Source: Elymus sibiricus
Lineage: Eukaryota; Streptophyta; Magnoliopsida; Poales; Poaceae
Direction of reading: 5' to 3'
DNA length: 64,000 nt
NCBI GenBank assembly: GCA_039707655.1
Contig: CM077676.1
Span: forward strand, 433,915,379-433,979,378
This document shows, one piece after another, positions 1 through 10,599 of the stretch. Every line of letters begins with the position of its first letter. Within the stretch, counting starts at the first letter, position 1. The translations under genes and the position numbers were made by a program. The notes below the pieces were generated by a model. It was given only the letters and a program-made list of their open reading frames with translations. It was not told the DNA's origin and searched no databases.

Positions 1-738
1 TGTTTTAATTAAAATCCTAATTTAAATTATTCTAAAAATAACCAAATAAATCTTACTGTGACAACAATCTAACATGTGACTAGGAGCAAAAAGAATTAAA
101 TTAAAAACTATTTTGAAACTCAAGTTATTCACAATCTAGGGTTTGAAGCAAATTTGAACAAATTCAAATTTAAACCATTCAAATTTGAAAACTAATGGCA
201 CAAACAGAAACAAGACAAAATTTTGAATCTAATGCAAAAAGAATCACTCAAAAACATCAAATATCCTAAAAGATATAAGCAATTTAAAACAGAAACTAAA
301 AACAGAAAACAAATGGAAAAACAGAAAAGAAACTTTCAAAACCCCTTTAAGTCCGGGTTGGTGTCTCCAACCGGGACTAAAGGTCTAACCTTTAGTCCCG
401 GTTGGAGACACCAACCGGGACTAAAGCCTCAACCCCTTTAGTCCGGGTTGGTGTCTCCAACCGGGACTAAAGGTCTAACCTTTAGTCCCGGTTGGAGACA
501 CCAACCGGGACTAAAGGGGTTCGCACCGGCCGCATCCTGCCGCAGCCCCTTTAGTCCCGGTTGGTATCTCCAACCGGGACTAAAGGTTGCGTTTGACCCA
601 GGACTAAAGCTAGCCGAGGCCCGTCCGGCGTCCTAGCCGCTCGAACCGGGACTAATGCTCACATTAGTCCCGGTTCGTAACGCGACCGGGACTATTGATC
701 CTTTCTGGCTAGAACGAAAGCCCTGTTTTCTACTAGTG
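1..738. mobile_element. Right-hand part of a CACTA (En/Spm) transposon, truncated by window start
   Basis: The sequence ends in TTTTCTACTAGTG, the inverse of the CACTAGTAGAAAA terminus seen in the two complete CACTA elements here. Positions 1-340 are AT-rich and resemble, in inverse orientation, the AT-rich linker of CACTA 1 near 25.7 kb. From 343 onward it carries the TTTAGTCCCGGTTGG palindromes typical of CACTA subterminal regions. No transposase frame is present, so this is probably a non-autonomous or internally deleted copy. The left end lies outside the window, so the target duplication cannot be checked. Confidence 0.85.
343..586. repeat. Subterminal palindrome array of the CACTA element
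   Basis: Three large palindromes built from CCTTTAGTCCCGGTTGG and its inverse, separated by short TGTCTC/GAGACA loops. The first two (343-425 and 437-518) are near-identical tandem copies and the third lies at 548-586. Such arrays are the presumed binding sites of the CACTA accessory protein, and when transcribed they would fold into strong hairpins. Confidence 0.85.
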
Positions 739-1567
739 CTATTACTTCTAGTACTGTTTTTGTCTTAGATTGATCTTTCCGTACTGCACACCTCGAGCAT
801 TGTACCATTGCTGATGTCCAGCGGATTGACAGATTGGTTTTTTGCTTGTACGAACATGCGTACGCTGGCCTTCCTGATGACGCTGTTTTATGCGCTCCAT
901 GTCTAGCCATGAAGGGCAGCAGCTGGCAAAGGGCTCCTACTGGGGCCGTCCGTGCGTCCGCCCTCGGCCAGCATGCCATCACCATGTATCGCGCGCACAG
1001 ATCAGATCGAATCGATCTCGCCGAGACGGCCTCAGGTTGCGCGATGCTGTAGTTGAAGATTTGCCCCGGTGCATCAATTGCGCCGAAGTTGATTGAAGAT
1101 CCCATCGCTCCGTGACGAACACCGAGCAGGCTCTCAATGAAAGCACCAATGTCGGTTCTAAATCCGGCATATCTCGTAGTAGGGGTCCTAAACTAGGTGT
1201 TTTGGAGCGATGGTAACATGGACACAGTATTTTACCCAGGTTCGGGCTCTCTCGAAGAGATAATACCCTACGTCCTGCTTTTGATTGTATTGATACGGGG
1301 ATAGTACAGAATACATGTATCTACCACGAGATTTTTCTAATGAATATGAATTCATCTATTGACTAGCCTGGCCTCGGTTTATATATGCACCGGAGGCCTA
1401 GGGTTTAGGAGAGTCTTCGGCTTGGGCGTCAAGTCTTGTGGAATCTTCCTTGTATACGTCATGGGCTGCCCGAAGTGGCCCATGAGTGAACCGCCATGGG
1501 GGTCCTCGGCCCGACCCACAGGTCGGGAGATGATGTGGTGAGTACCCCCTAGTCCAGGACACCGTCA
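739..1567. mobile_element. Gypsy-type retrotransposon fragment with one LTR
   Basis: Positions 1151-1567 read as an LTR: they start TGTCGGTTCTAAA, include a segment recalling the common Triticeae TTTTACCCAGGTTCGGG motif, and end CCCCCTAGTCCAGGACACCGTCA. The preceding 739-1150 ends with CTCTCAATGAAAGCACCAA, which is typical of the internal sequence next to this kind of LTR. Flanks are ACCAA on the left and ATACC on the right, so there is no target duplication and this is a truncated element rather than a clean solo LTR. The family assignment is from memory of Triticeae repeats. Confidence 0.6.
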
Positions 1568-1762
1568 ATACCCTTTAGCCTCGGTTGGTGTCTGGAATCG
1601 GGACTAAAGGTCCCATTCGAACCGGGACTGATGCCTGCAGAGCCCCGGCCGGCGTCCTAGCCGCTCGAACCAGGACTAATGCTCACATTAGTCCCGGTTC
1701 GTAACGCGACCGGGACTATTGCTCCGATCCGGCTAGAACGAAAGCCCTGTTTTCTACTTGTG
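1568..1762. mobile_element. Second CACTA right-end fragment
   Basis: This stretch closely matches the right terminus of CACTA 2 (63108-63303), including GGTGTCTGGAATCGGGACT and the CCGGCGTCCTAGCCGCTCGA segment. It ends TTTTCTACTTGTG, a mutated TIR. Only about 195 bp remain, and the left side is cut by the Gypsy LTR. Confidence 0.8.
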
Positions 1763-1920
1763 GTCGACGAGTGAGATCCGAGCACCTAGAGAAGGAGGCC
1801 ATACCGAGATGCGGCGCATAGTCATTGCGGGGGCTGCATGATTCGGTAGCCGTCAAATCCATCCAAAACGCGCCGGTGCCGGCGGCCGGATGCGTCGAAT
1901 CCGGCGCCGGCGGCGAGGGA

Positions 1921-2482
1921 TGATGGGGTTACCTACTAAGGGGTAGGCCCATAGGGATCTAATGTCTCACAGCTCATGGGACCCTAACGCAGGATACCTA
2001 CAGATCAATCATGACCTTTAAAGAAGTCACTCGGACGACACTGAAGCATTGACCCACTCGGACGACACTGACGCATTGGTTCACTCGGACAGAAAAAATC
2101 ATTCGGACACAGAGAAGCAGAACAGGCAGAGTAGAGACATCTGAAGCATCGCCAACGTCACAGTAGCCTACGTTACTAGTATTAATGCATCAGTTGTGTT
2201 TCGTAGTGGGCATAATTAAACGTATCTCATCCTTGTAACGTAGAAGGCAAAGGGACCAGGCGCACTCTATATAAGCCACCCTCTTCACTTGGACAAGGGT
2301 TCGCATTCCTTGTATGTCAGTCTATACGCAGAGAAAGAAAGCTCCAAGAGCACAGGACGTAGGGCTTGTTACTCTTCCGAGAGGTCCTGAACCTACTAAA
2401 ATCTCTGTGTCACACTTGTTCCTAGCGAGATTCAGCGCCTTCCCCACCCGTCTCTCGTACTGTTAGAATTATCCCCACGACA
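1921..2482. mobile_element. Solo LTR (562 bp)
   Basis: The sequence starts TGATGGGGTTACC and ends ATCCCCACGACA (TG...CA). It is flanked by AGGGA on the left and AGGGC on the right, a 4 of 5 target-site match. A promoter-like CTATATAAG sits at 2267-2275, followed by a C-rich leader, as expected of the U3/R part of a plus-strand LTR. No internal retrotransposon sequence is attached, so recombination between two LTRs is the likely origin. The family was not identified. Confidence 0.65.
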
Positions 2483-2831
2483 AGGGCAGTAGATCTGCCG
2501 ATTTAGGCGCCGGCGAGAGAGGCCCAAATCCGGGTGGGTGAGGAGCGCGGCGGGTCGTACGGAGCTTCGGCGGTGGCGAGTGGTGGCCGGCGGAGGTGGG
2601 AAGGGAGGCGTCGGAGTAGATGCGGCGGGGGGGTGGGGTGGGTGCGGTCGAGGGGGAGAAGACTTTTTGCTCGGGCGGGTGGGCGGCCGAGTAAAAATAG
2701 GCACCCGCGGGGCGGAGTGGTAAATTTTTTTTACTCCTCTATACGGTTTAGGAGTTCGGCTAGGTGCCGGTTAGAGCAGTAAAACTGAATTTTTACTCCT
2801 CTATAGCCTCTTAGGGGATCGACTAGAGATG
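2483..2831. other. GC-rich remnant, no supported gene
   Basis: This GC-rich stretch continues the sequence at 1763-1920 that was split by the solo LTR; CCGGCGCCGG and GGCGCCGGCG lie near the junctions. Its right end, GGATCGACTAGAGATGCCCTA, resembles the GGGCATCTCTAG-type ends of grass DNA transposons, so it may be the end of another element. The short reading frames show no recognisable domain. Confidence 0.3.
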
Positions 2832-2964
2832 CCCTAAGGGGCGGCAAATCCTATTCGGCGCTTCAGGCGCCCGTTACAGTGCAATTCGCAAACGGGCGCC
2901 TGAAGCAGTCACAGCTGGGCCGGCCCATTCTATACTTCTTCCCGTTATTAGAAACAGCAAAAAT

Positions 2965-3030
2965 GTGCGGCACAAGGAGTCGAACCCATGACACCTTCGT
3001 TACGAGCGGTCAACTCCAACCACCAGCCCA
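2965..3030 (-). other. tRNA-like segment with B-box, left arm of the Mutator-like element
   Basis: On the minus strand an A-box-like TGGTGGTTGGAGTTG is followed about 30 nt later by GGTTCGACTCC, which fits the RNA polymerase III B-box consensus exactly. The spacing matches a tRNA gene, but I could not fold a full cloverleaf. It is better read as a tRNA-derived segment than as a working tRNA. Confidence 0.45.
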
Positions 3031-3134
3031 TCACCACGACGGTGTACAGATACTTCGTTTTTTTCCTTTTAGTTTGTTCTCCGGTTCGGTTTATTCTTTT
3101 TCTTTTTTTCTCATCCTTTTTCGTTTTCTATAAT

Positions 3135-3720
3135 GCGCGGTTTTCTTAAATTCGTGAACCATTTTTAAATAGATGAACTTATTTAATTAGATGAACTTTT
3201 TTTTAAAATTCATGAACTTTTTTCAATTTCAATGAACTTTTTCCAATTTCAATGAACTTTTTTCAAATTTGGTTACCTTTTTCCGAAATCAATGAGTTTT
3301 TTTAAACATTTTTGGTGAACTTTTAAAAAAAATCAATGAACTTCTTTTTAAATCTGATGAACTTTTTCAATTCGATGAACTTTTTTCAAATCCGATGAAC
3401 TTTTTTCCAAATTCGATGAACTTTTTCCAAATTTGACGAACTTTTTTTCAGATTCGATGAACTTTTATTCAACTTCGATGAACTTTTTTCAAATTTGATG
3501 AATTTTTTTTTTCAAATTCTACGAAGTTTTTCCAAAATTGATGAACTTTTCTTCAAATTTGATGATCTATTTTCAAAAACGATGACTTTTTTTAAGTTGA
3601 TGAACTTTTTTCAAAAGCGTTGAACTTTTTTCATTTTTTTCATGAACTTTTCTCAAAATGGATGAACTTTTTTTGAGTTTGTGAACTTTTCTTCAGAAAA
3701 GATGAACGTTTTCAAATTGA
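3135..3720. repeat. Degenerate ~20 bp tandem repeat (TTTTTTCAAATTCGATGAAC type)
   Basis: About 25 imperfect units of the form GATGAACTTTTTTCAAATT fill the centre of the Mutator-like element. T-runs vary in length from unit to unit, which points to slippage. No coding potential. Confidence 0.8.
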
Positions 3721-3844
3721 CGATTTTTTTTCAAAATAATTCAAAAATCGAAGTGATATAATAGATTGTATTTGTTCAAATAAATAGCGAGCCAGGCTTG
3801 TTCTTATACTGTGGGCGCTACTATCTTTCACGAATGACCAGTGG

Positions 3845-3912
3845 TTCTGGTGGTTAGCTAAATTTGGATAAGAACACAACGACCTGAGTTTGAATCCAGG
3901 AGAAGGCACTTT
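3845..3912 (+). other. tRNA-like segment, right arm of the Mutator-like element
   Basis: TCTGGTGGTTAGCTAAATT followed by GAGTTTGAATCCAGG mirrors the left-arm segment in inverse orientation, so the two belong to the diverged long inverted repeats. The B-box is degraded (two differences from GGTTCGANTCC). A functional tRNA is unlikely. Confidence 0.4.
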
Positions 3913-4037
3913 TTGCGTTTTTTTGTGTTATAGATTCACTACGCTCCGTCCTCATGGGCCGGCCCAACAAGGTGCGGCTGTGTGCGCCAGGGAGCTGTTC
4001 GGGCGCTTAAGGCGCCGAACAGGAGCTCCCTAAGGGG

Positions 4038-4643
4038 CTGCTACTCCAGTGGAATTTTTGAAGGCTTGTGGTTTATTTGGGCCCTATACCCACAGAAGCC
4101 CAATTAGGCCGATCGCTCCGAAGAAAAGAAAAAAAAAACCTCCTTCCTCTCTCAGGACCTGGGCGATGCGCCGCCGCCTCACTTTTCTTCATCCCGTAGC
4201 CGCATCCCCTGTCATCTCCACCCGGGCTGCAGGCTATGATTTCCCGTCAGCTACACAGTAGTGCAGCCACATCCCCTCTCCTTGGCGTCGTGAGGGACAA
4301 GCGTGAACAGAAAGAGTTGTGGTGACGGCGCGGAGGATCGGCCGGATGTGCGGTCGTCGGACGGCCGCGACAGCCTGTCTCTTGCTTGGTCGCTCCTCTA
4401 TTTGTACCACGTTATCCTCGTTCCTTTTCTCCCCACGGTGCATGCCTCCATGGGCCTCTGGTTCATCCACGCCTCTATGGCCTCACACAAAACCTAAGCA
4501 ATGGTGAGCGTTCCGGCAGATGGCGGCCGTGGTAGAGTTTGATTCCTGCGTCCCGCGCCTCTGCTGGACTATAGCTCATCCACGGCGGCACCGAGGGACT
4601 GGAAAGTTGGAACGCCTCACCTCTCTTGCATTGGCTCTCACCT
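4038..4643. other. Unassigned sequence between two DNA transposons
   Basis: About 600 bp of moderately GC-rich sequence. It contains a C/T-rich leader-like stretch after AAAAAAAAAACCTCC (near 4130) and several short frames on both strands, none with a recognisable domain. It could be a relic of a gene 5' end, but nothing proves this. Confidence 0.25.
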
Positions 4644-5530
4644 CAGCTGTGCATTCGGTTTTTTCGGTTTGATTCGGTTCGGTTTATACGGTTTTTGGTT
4701 TATACGGTTTTTATACTTCGGTTTATACGGTTTTATACATAGATACGGTTCGGTTTCGGTAATAACCATTTAATTTCGGTTCGGTTTCGGTAATAACCAA
4801 AATAACCAAAGTTGACGCGAATTTTTGACCAACGCATATTTTTTTCCCACATGATTCAATATGTGCATGTAGGTTTTTTTTTTAGAACTATATACCTAGA
4901 TTAAATCATTAGATGGCATATACATGATTTGGTGGCATATGTATGTACGATGTGCACCAAATCAAACCGCAAAAAAAAGGCGTTGACACTTGACAGGGAT
5001 GTATGTACGTACTAGTAAAATGTGAGAACAAAACAGGGAAAGAGCATCGCATGCGCTAGCCTCCAGGTTTTTTTTACGTGGAAAAAATATGCCACGAAAC
5101 ACCACATCGCTAGCCTGTAGCCTCCACGCTCATGGTCCAATTGCAGCGCCAACCTCCAGCTTGTGCGCTAGGCAGCCCAGGGCCCAGGCCCAAGCGCTAG
5201 ACGCCAGCCTCCAGCTGGTGCGCCGGCCGCGTTGTGTAATTTAGTACCACCTCGCGGAGCAAGCAACAACGATATGGGTGGATGGCTATAAAAGGAGGGG
5301 CGACGGGTGCGATGAATACAGATCTTCGGTTGTTTGACACACAACGAAGCTAGCTTCGGTTGTTTCGGTTTAACCGAACGGTTTTCGGTTTTTAACCGAA
5401 AAAACCGAATGTTAAATGGTTTCTAGAATTGGAAACTGAAACTGAAACCGGAAACTGAAAAAACCGAAATTTCGGTTTGGTTTTGTTTTTTCGGTTCGGT
5501 TTTTGGTTTTCGGTGTGGTTTTGCACACCC
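4644..5530. mobile_element. hAT-like non-autonomous element (887 bp)
   Basis: Near-perfect 8 bp direct repeats flank it: TCTCACCT (4636-4643) and TCTCACCC (5531-5538). The ends are inverted (CAGCTGTGCA on the left, TGCACACCC on the right), matching the hAT TIR style. Dense TTCGGTTCGGTTT motifs lie subterminally in both orientations. The centre holds GGCTATAAAAGGAGG (about 5285-5299), a TATA-like sequence, but no transposase frame. Confidence 0.6.
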
Positions 5531-5696
5531 TCTCACCCCTCGCCTCCCTTCACTTGGACATTTTTCAATTTGGTCCCTACCCCTTTAATCCTTCCGGTTC
5601 GTCCGTATAATTGTATTCCGTCGAGTATTCCTTCTGCTCTGTTCTTGTTGTCCTACTCGGATTGTCGTCACCTGTGGCCTGTACCTGAGTTCCTTG

Positions 5697-6390
5697 TTTT
5701 TTTTTTTTTTTGCGAATAGGACCCAGAACTATATTGAAATTATGCAGTGGTACAACGCACCCCCATAAAAGTAGAGAATTACAAACAGAACCCTAGGGAA
5801 CCGATCCTGCAACCACACCAGCGCGGGATGAGGGCGCGCCACCGCCGCCGTCGCTGCCGCTCCCTCTCAGAGCTAGTGATAACCTTGGTTATGCGCACGG
5901 GTTATTGACGGCGGGAAGTCTCCATCCTCGGCCCAGCAGGACCAGCACGCCGGAGAGAAGCCACACCGGCACTGCATCACCACTTGCGCCGGCTTCATGA
6001 ACCGCGAACGAGTCGAGGAGCCGTCAGCAACGAGAGCAAACAAATTCAGGGTCCAGAAGATGCAGAGAAGCACGCCAACGCCGAACGCCAACACACCGCT
6101 GCACCACCTTCCACCGACCTCGTCGCCGCCTCCGAGGAAGACGCCGAGATGAGGCTGAGGTCGAGGAAGACTTATTCGTCGTGCCGCCGCTGCCACCATC
6201 GAAACACCGACACCTGAAACTCTATCCCTACTATGTACAGACCGAGGGCACAGATCCGAGGCTCCCCAACTCTCCCGCTGCCGCAGCAGCCGCCGGAGAG
6301 GGGAGGAGCCCACGGCCTGGCCGGCGGCCAACCGAGGGAACTTCTCCGCCTCCCTTTCGCCTCTTGCGGGAACGAACCGCTCCTGCAAAA
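5697..6390 (-). mobile_element. Retroposed transcript or non-LTR retroelement tail, poly(A) on minus strand
   Basis: A run of about 15 T at 5698-5712 reads as a poly(A) tail of a minus-strand transcript. A 171-codon minus frame (5873-6388) has one strongly hydrophobic stretch (near 6075-6120, LAFGVGVLLCIFWTLNLFAL), suggesting a small membrane protein or chance. No reverse transcriptase or known domain was seen, and I found no clear target duplication. It may be the 3' part of a LINE, a SINE-like family or a processed pseudogene. Confidence 0.35.
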
Positions 6391-7183
6391 GAAAAGGAAC
6401 GATGAGGCTTGGTAGATTTGCCCGAGTTCATGTGAAACTCAGTTTTATTATCTCCATTTTTTCGTGTTTTCAATTTTTTTTTTCCAAAGCCACCTGGGAT
6501 TGCATATAACTAACCTGCTGTTGGTACTTGTTTTTGCTTGCTTTTCTTAAGCTGTTCTTCCTGTATTATGCATGATTGTATTTTTTGTGTGCTTTGATTC
6601 ATTATGTTAGAAGGCGGAGTGTGACATATAGTTATGTGTAGGCACCCTTGTTCAGCCGTTCAAGTTGCCAACGATAGTGATTCAAGTGACAAAGGCCTTG
6701 TTGATGTACCTATAAAAGCTAACTGAACTTAGTCCTGAGCTAACTACGAAAAAGGTGTCCATTTTACTGATTTAATCAGATTATTGTTGTCTCTTATCTG
6801 CTGTTATATTTAATTTGCCTCCAATTTTTGCACCCGCGGGATAATGAAACAACTTCGTCTGAAGCTTCAAATAACTGACCTAAGCTTCTAGATGGTGTGT
6901 TTGGCCCTTTACTCAATGATCTGGTAAGCTAATACTAGGTCACAGTAAATTCCTTGATATATCTGCCCCAACTGAGTGTATCTTCTTACTGTGCAACACC
7001 CGAGCATGGCTTGCAGTTGAATCAGTAAGAAAAAAACTAAATTCGCCTATTTATAAATACCTTATATCAGCCTCAAGGATTTCTGGCAATAATTATAAAC
7101 CTTCCGAAATGATGCAACTTCTGACACTCGGAAAGGAGATAAAATAAGGTTCGGTGTTACTACTTTTGATGGGTTTGTTTGTT
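6391..7183. other. No gene seen
   Basis: About 800 bp of AT-rich sequence with intron- or UTR-like composition. No frame of note and no repeat structure recognised. Confidence 0.4.
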
Positions 7184-7192
7184 CCGATATTG

Positions 7193-7603
7193 CGAAAATT
7201 GCTTTTGGAGGCCGAGCTCCATGGAGGCCGGTTTTTGAAAAATTCAAAATTCATATTTTTACATTTCAAAAAATTCTGAAAAAAATACAGATATACATGG
7301 AGGCATAACACACATGTGTGTAAATTTTCAGGACGAAATACGTTGAAATGGGGGCTGTGCAAAAAAGACAAATCCGTGGCTTTTCAACACATGATACTAT
7401 TCATCCCAAAAGTCCATGAATTTGTTCTTTTTGCACAGATCGCATGTCAAGGTATTTCATCCTGAAATTTTACACACATACACATCACATCCTTGTATAC
7501 TTGTACAATTTGTTTCAGATTTTTTTGAAACTGAAAAGTTTGAATTTTGAATTTTTCAAAAAAATTGGCCTCCATGGAGGCCGAGCTCCAAAATGCCGTT
7601 CTC
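7193..7603. mobile_element. Long-TIR MITE (411 bp), Mutator-type target duplication
   Basis: CCGATATTG occurs at 7184-7192 and 7604-7612 as a 9 bp direct repeat. The two halves are inverted copies of each other over roughly 190 bp, with GGAGGCCGAGCTCCATGGAGG in both arms. It could fold into one long hairpin and is a typical siRNA source. Non-coding. Confidence 0.8.
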
Positions 7604-7612
7604 CCGATATTG

Positions 7613-8216
7613 TCGCTAAGACCTAGCCCTAACATTATTGGTACCTTTAATTCCCATATAATTTTTATGGTTTATATATTCACGTCATTTCTTTAACATG
7701 TAATGATGTATTAATACCATATAATTTATGCAGTTCATATCTTCATGTGAATTCTCAAGCAAGCAATTCTATTTGAGCATAGTGTACTAAGATCAAGTTC
7801 AAGGATACCCTGAGCTTGTCTATGATGTTCCCTCAAGTACAGGATACAAATGCAACATGCAAGAAATCTCGGTCGGTTGAATTATATCATCCATTTAATT
7901 CTATCTTGACTTAATGCATAAATGCCGGTATTGCTCCGCCATGTGTAGAAGAAGAGGGCAGCCTGTCATGTTCAAGCCCTGAACATAATGAGAAAGATGG
8001 CCAAGATTGCTTAATAGATCTTGTAGATGACTTCTCTGCTCAAGGTGGCAAATTCAGTAAAAGATTAAATGACATGGCTCCTTTTTTAGAAGTGTTCATT
8101 TCCTACTGCTCCAACATACTATATATCCCTTATGACAGTATGGTTGGTACCCAACTGCAAGGTGAAATTTGCTAGGATGGGCATCAAATTGAAACAAGCA
8201 GCAGGTTTTCTGTTTA
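7613..8216. other. No gene seen
   Basis: About 600 bp without a supported frame or repeat. Composition is similar to the flank left of the MITE, so both sides were probably one continuous stretch before insertion. Confidence 0.4.
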
Positions 8217-8448
8217 CTAGATGACCCGTTGCGCCATTGGCGGAAAGACTAACTGTAGCCAAGAAGTTAAGCAAGCTATGGGCAGCATGTTTAACAAATG
8301 TTCATTTTTTAATATCCCAAAGGGAGCAGATCCATCTAAAAGCAGGATGTTAACCTATGTGATGGTAGGACGTTTTTTCCCGCTAGATGACCCGTTGCGC
8401 CATTGGCGCAAAGACCAAATGCCGCCGGGAAGCTAAGCAAGCTATGGT
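8217..8448 (+). repeat. Two direct copies of a ~65 bp repeat, 166 bp apart
   Basis: CTAGATGACCCGTTGCGCC begins at 8217 and again at 8383. Similarity continues through AAGCAAGCTATGG in both copies. The motif resembles a repeat end often met in Triticeae DNA, so the duplicate may mark two nested or tandem element ends. No terminal structure could be closed. Confidence 0.5.
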
Positions 8449-9183
8449 GCGATCAGCGAGCATGCACAGCGTACACGCTGCAGCGTCGAAAGTCCGGGAT
8501 GACATGGGAAAACACGTCATCCGACCAGATGCAACAGTGAGAGTCCGAGCAGACATCCCAAAACACACCATCCGGCCAGACCCGCGCTCAAAGGCCGAGC
8601 TCGCACCTCAAAATACGCCACAAGTGGATGACGATTGAACAGACGATGTGGCCGATCAATAGGACACAACAAAAGTTGCCATGCTGGGAATACTATCACG
8701 CACCAGCAGTACACGAGACATGGATTTTTAAAGAGTACGCGGAGGCGACCAACCGGAAATCGTACGCCCGGGCACGGTAGGACAACCTCCGTGACCGTCG
8801 CTGGATGGTTGAAAGTGTTGTTTGACACACACGTAGAGGCCGACGTGAGCATTAAACGGGAAGGAGGCAATCGGGCATATAACTCGACACTCGAATGGAG
8901 GATATCTCTGCTATCCCGATGAAGGCACTCTATGTACCATCGAGGGAAAATAAGCTGCGAGAATCTCCTAAAGCGGAACAGCTCCACGTTGTAGCGGGGT
9001 TACCCCTGGTTAAGTTTTACAACCAAAATAACAAGTTCATGCATACTAGGGTATCCACAAGTTGGACCCTCAAATTAAGTCACATGTAGCATTATTGTCC
9101 TCAAAAAGTCGGAGCTTACTTCTAGATGATGTCGATGAAAACCATCATCTTCAAGTTGTTGGGCGCGGTGTTCCTATGAGTAA
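8449..9183. other. Unassigned sequence
   Basis: Short frames exist on both strands (longest 156 codons on minus at 8517-8987) but show no domain, and opposite-strand overlap suggests they are chance frames. Confidence 0.35.
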
Positions 9184-9905
9184 TTAGCACCGCTTGTCCA
9201 ACTTGTAGATTTTCCCCATGAGAAACTCCTTCCACCCCTCCTTGCTGAAGACAATGTGGCCGTCCGTGTCCGTCTTGGAAGCAGTGGTGTTGATGCCCCC
9301 CGGCTCCAAGTCGTAGTCCAGAAAGGCTTTCATCACCCGGGACGGGAGTGCTGGTAGCTATCTTCTTAGGTAATCTCTAGGATGCCGCCGTGGATGAAAA
9401 ACCAAAAGTGCACTCATGTCAGACAGCCACACATGGTGGGCACAAAAAACTAATAAGGATAAATAACATTAACGAACATACCTTCACGTCTTTGGTGATA
9501 AGCTTTGTCTTCGTCAAACGGGTCACAAATGGCACCCTGATCTAGATATTGGTTGGCGGTAGGATGTCAAGGAGGTGGCCAGTCTCATCGTCGTTGAGCC
9601 TGATTCTTTGGACCAAGACGGTAGAATCAAATGGGTCATCCTGGCCATCGTCGACATAGAGAATATTCATCCTAGGAACTGGTCCTCTCAAGGGAAAACG
9701 AACCATTTCTTCGCCTGTTAGACCGTTCTGGGTAATGAACTGGTCCCATCCTTCGCCTCCCAAGTGGGTCCTTGTCGGTCCTTTCTGCAGTTCAATGTTG
9801 TATTCGAGACCCCAAGACCCTCAAAAAGTGCACGCTCTTCTGTTAATTCATTGAACTGCAACCTTGCGTTGCATGGGACAATCTGTGCAACAAGAGCAAA
9901 AGAAA
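9184..9905 (-). pseudogene. B3 DNA-binding domain-like gene fragment
   Basis: Three minus-strand coding pieces read in order. The first (about 9905-9775) encodes VPCNARLQFNELTEERAL. The second (to about 9542) encodes WDQFITQNGLTGEEMVRF, which fits the W..F....L..GD..VF core of plant B3 domains. The last exon (9333-9184) encodes SKEGWKEFLMGKIYKLDKRC and a stop. A short in-between piece (9541-9485) reads VPFVTRLTKTKL, a typical B3 strand. A frame change occurs within the first piece near 9800, so the gene looks decayed, although a missed intron could also explain it. B3 proteins are nuclear transcription factors. No intact start or promoter is visible. Confidence 0.5.
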
Positions 9906-10599
9906 CACACATTAGGTAAATGGTAAAAGCACTAATAGAAAAACACAAAATGGTTACAAGTGTAATGAAACAAATAGTTTGTTACCACTGAACTTAAGAA
10001 CCCCTCTACCAGATAGATTCTGAACAACGATCCACTCTAATGGCTTCTTGCGCACTTAGACATGCATACTTGGCACGCCATATTCTGTTAGAGAAGATTT
10101 AACCTTGGGGTATTTACAAGTGCAATATTAAGCATCAAGACATACAACTAGCAATTTACATGATGATATCGATACACTATCATCCAAGCATCAAGCACAT
10201 GCAAATATCATGCAAGCACAACTAGCATTTACAAGATCAATACCAGACATGCTCTCTCGTCTGATCAACGTCTGAAGGCATCTTTTCCACGCATTTCTAT
10301 GCATATTGGGTGTTGCTGACTATACCAAAAGGGTGCACATTATAATGCATAGACATTTAATCCAAGCATTACACTGATTGCTACAACACCCAGAATGAAA
10401 AGTGGCAAATGATGAGCCAAAGTAAAAATAACAGCATAATATGTTGGTCGATACTGGTCCCAAGAAAAGAGAAAAATTCTCCAAAACTAATCATTTCAAG
10501 TGCACATAGCATTCTTCCACTAGTTAGAAAGATTCAGAACTTTTCTTCAAGCAGTGAATTAATTTGAACAATGTCATATTCAGAGTATATTACTCATAT
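9906..10599. other. No gene seen; possible 5' flank of the B3-like fragment
   Basis: AT-rich, intron-like sequence with many short direct similarities (AAGCATCAAGACATAC, CAAGCATCAAGCACAT). No supported exon. Confidence 0.3.

Larger units (their letters stand above)
2842..4027. mobile_element. Mutator-like non-autonomous element (1,186 bp)
   Basis: Both sides carry CCCTAAGGGG (2832-2841 and 4028-4037), a 10 bp direct repeat compatible with the 9-10 bp duplication of Mutator elements. The ends are inverted repeats around CGGCGCTTCAGGCGCCCG on the left and CGGGCGCTTAAGGCGCCG on the right. There is no transposase. The inside holds two tRNA-like segments and a long low-complexity tract. The TIR relation extends through the tRNA-like parts, so the TIRs may exceed 150 bp in diverged form. 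Confidence 0.7.

Noticed and set aside
343..586. CRISPR-like regular repeats
   Set aside because: The units are CACTA palindromes without unique spacers, and the DNA is plant nuclear.
2965..3030. Functional tRNA gene
   Set aside because: The B-box is good but no acceptor stem or cloverleaf could be closed, and the mirror copy at 3845 is degraded.
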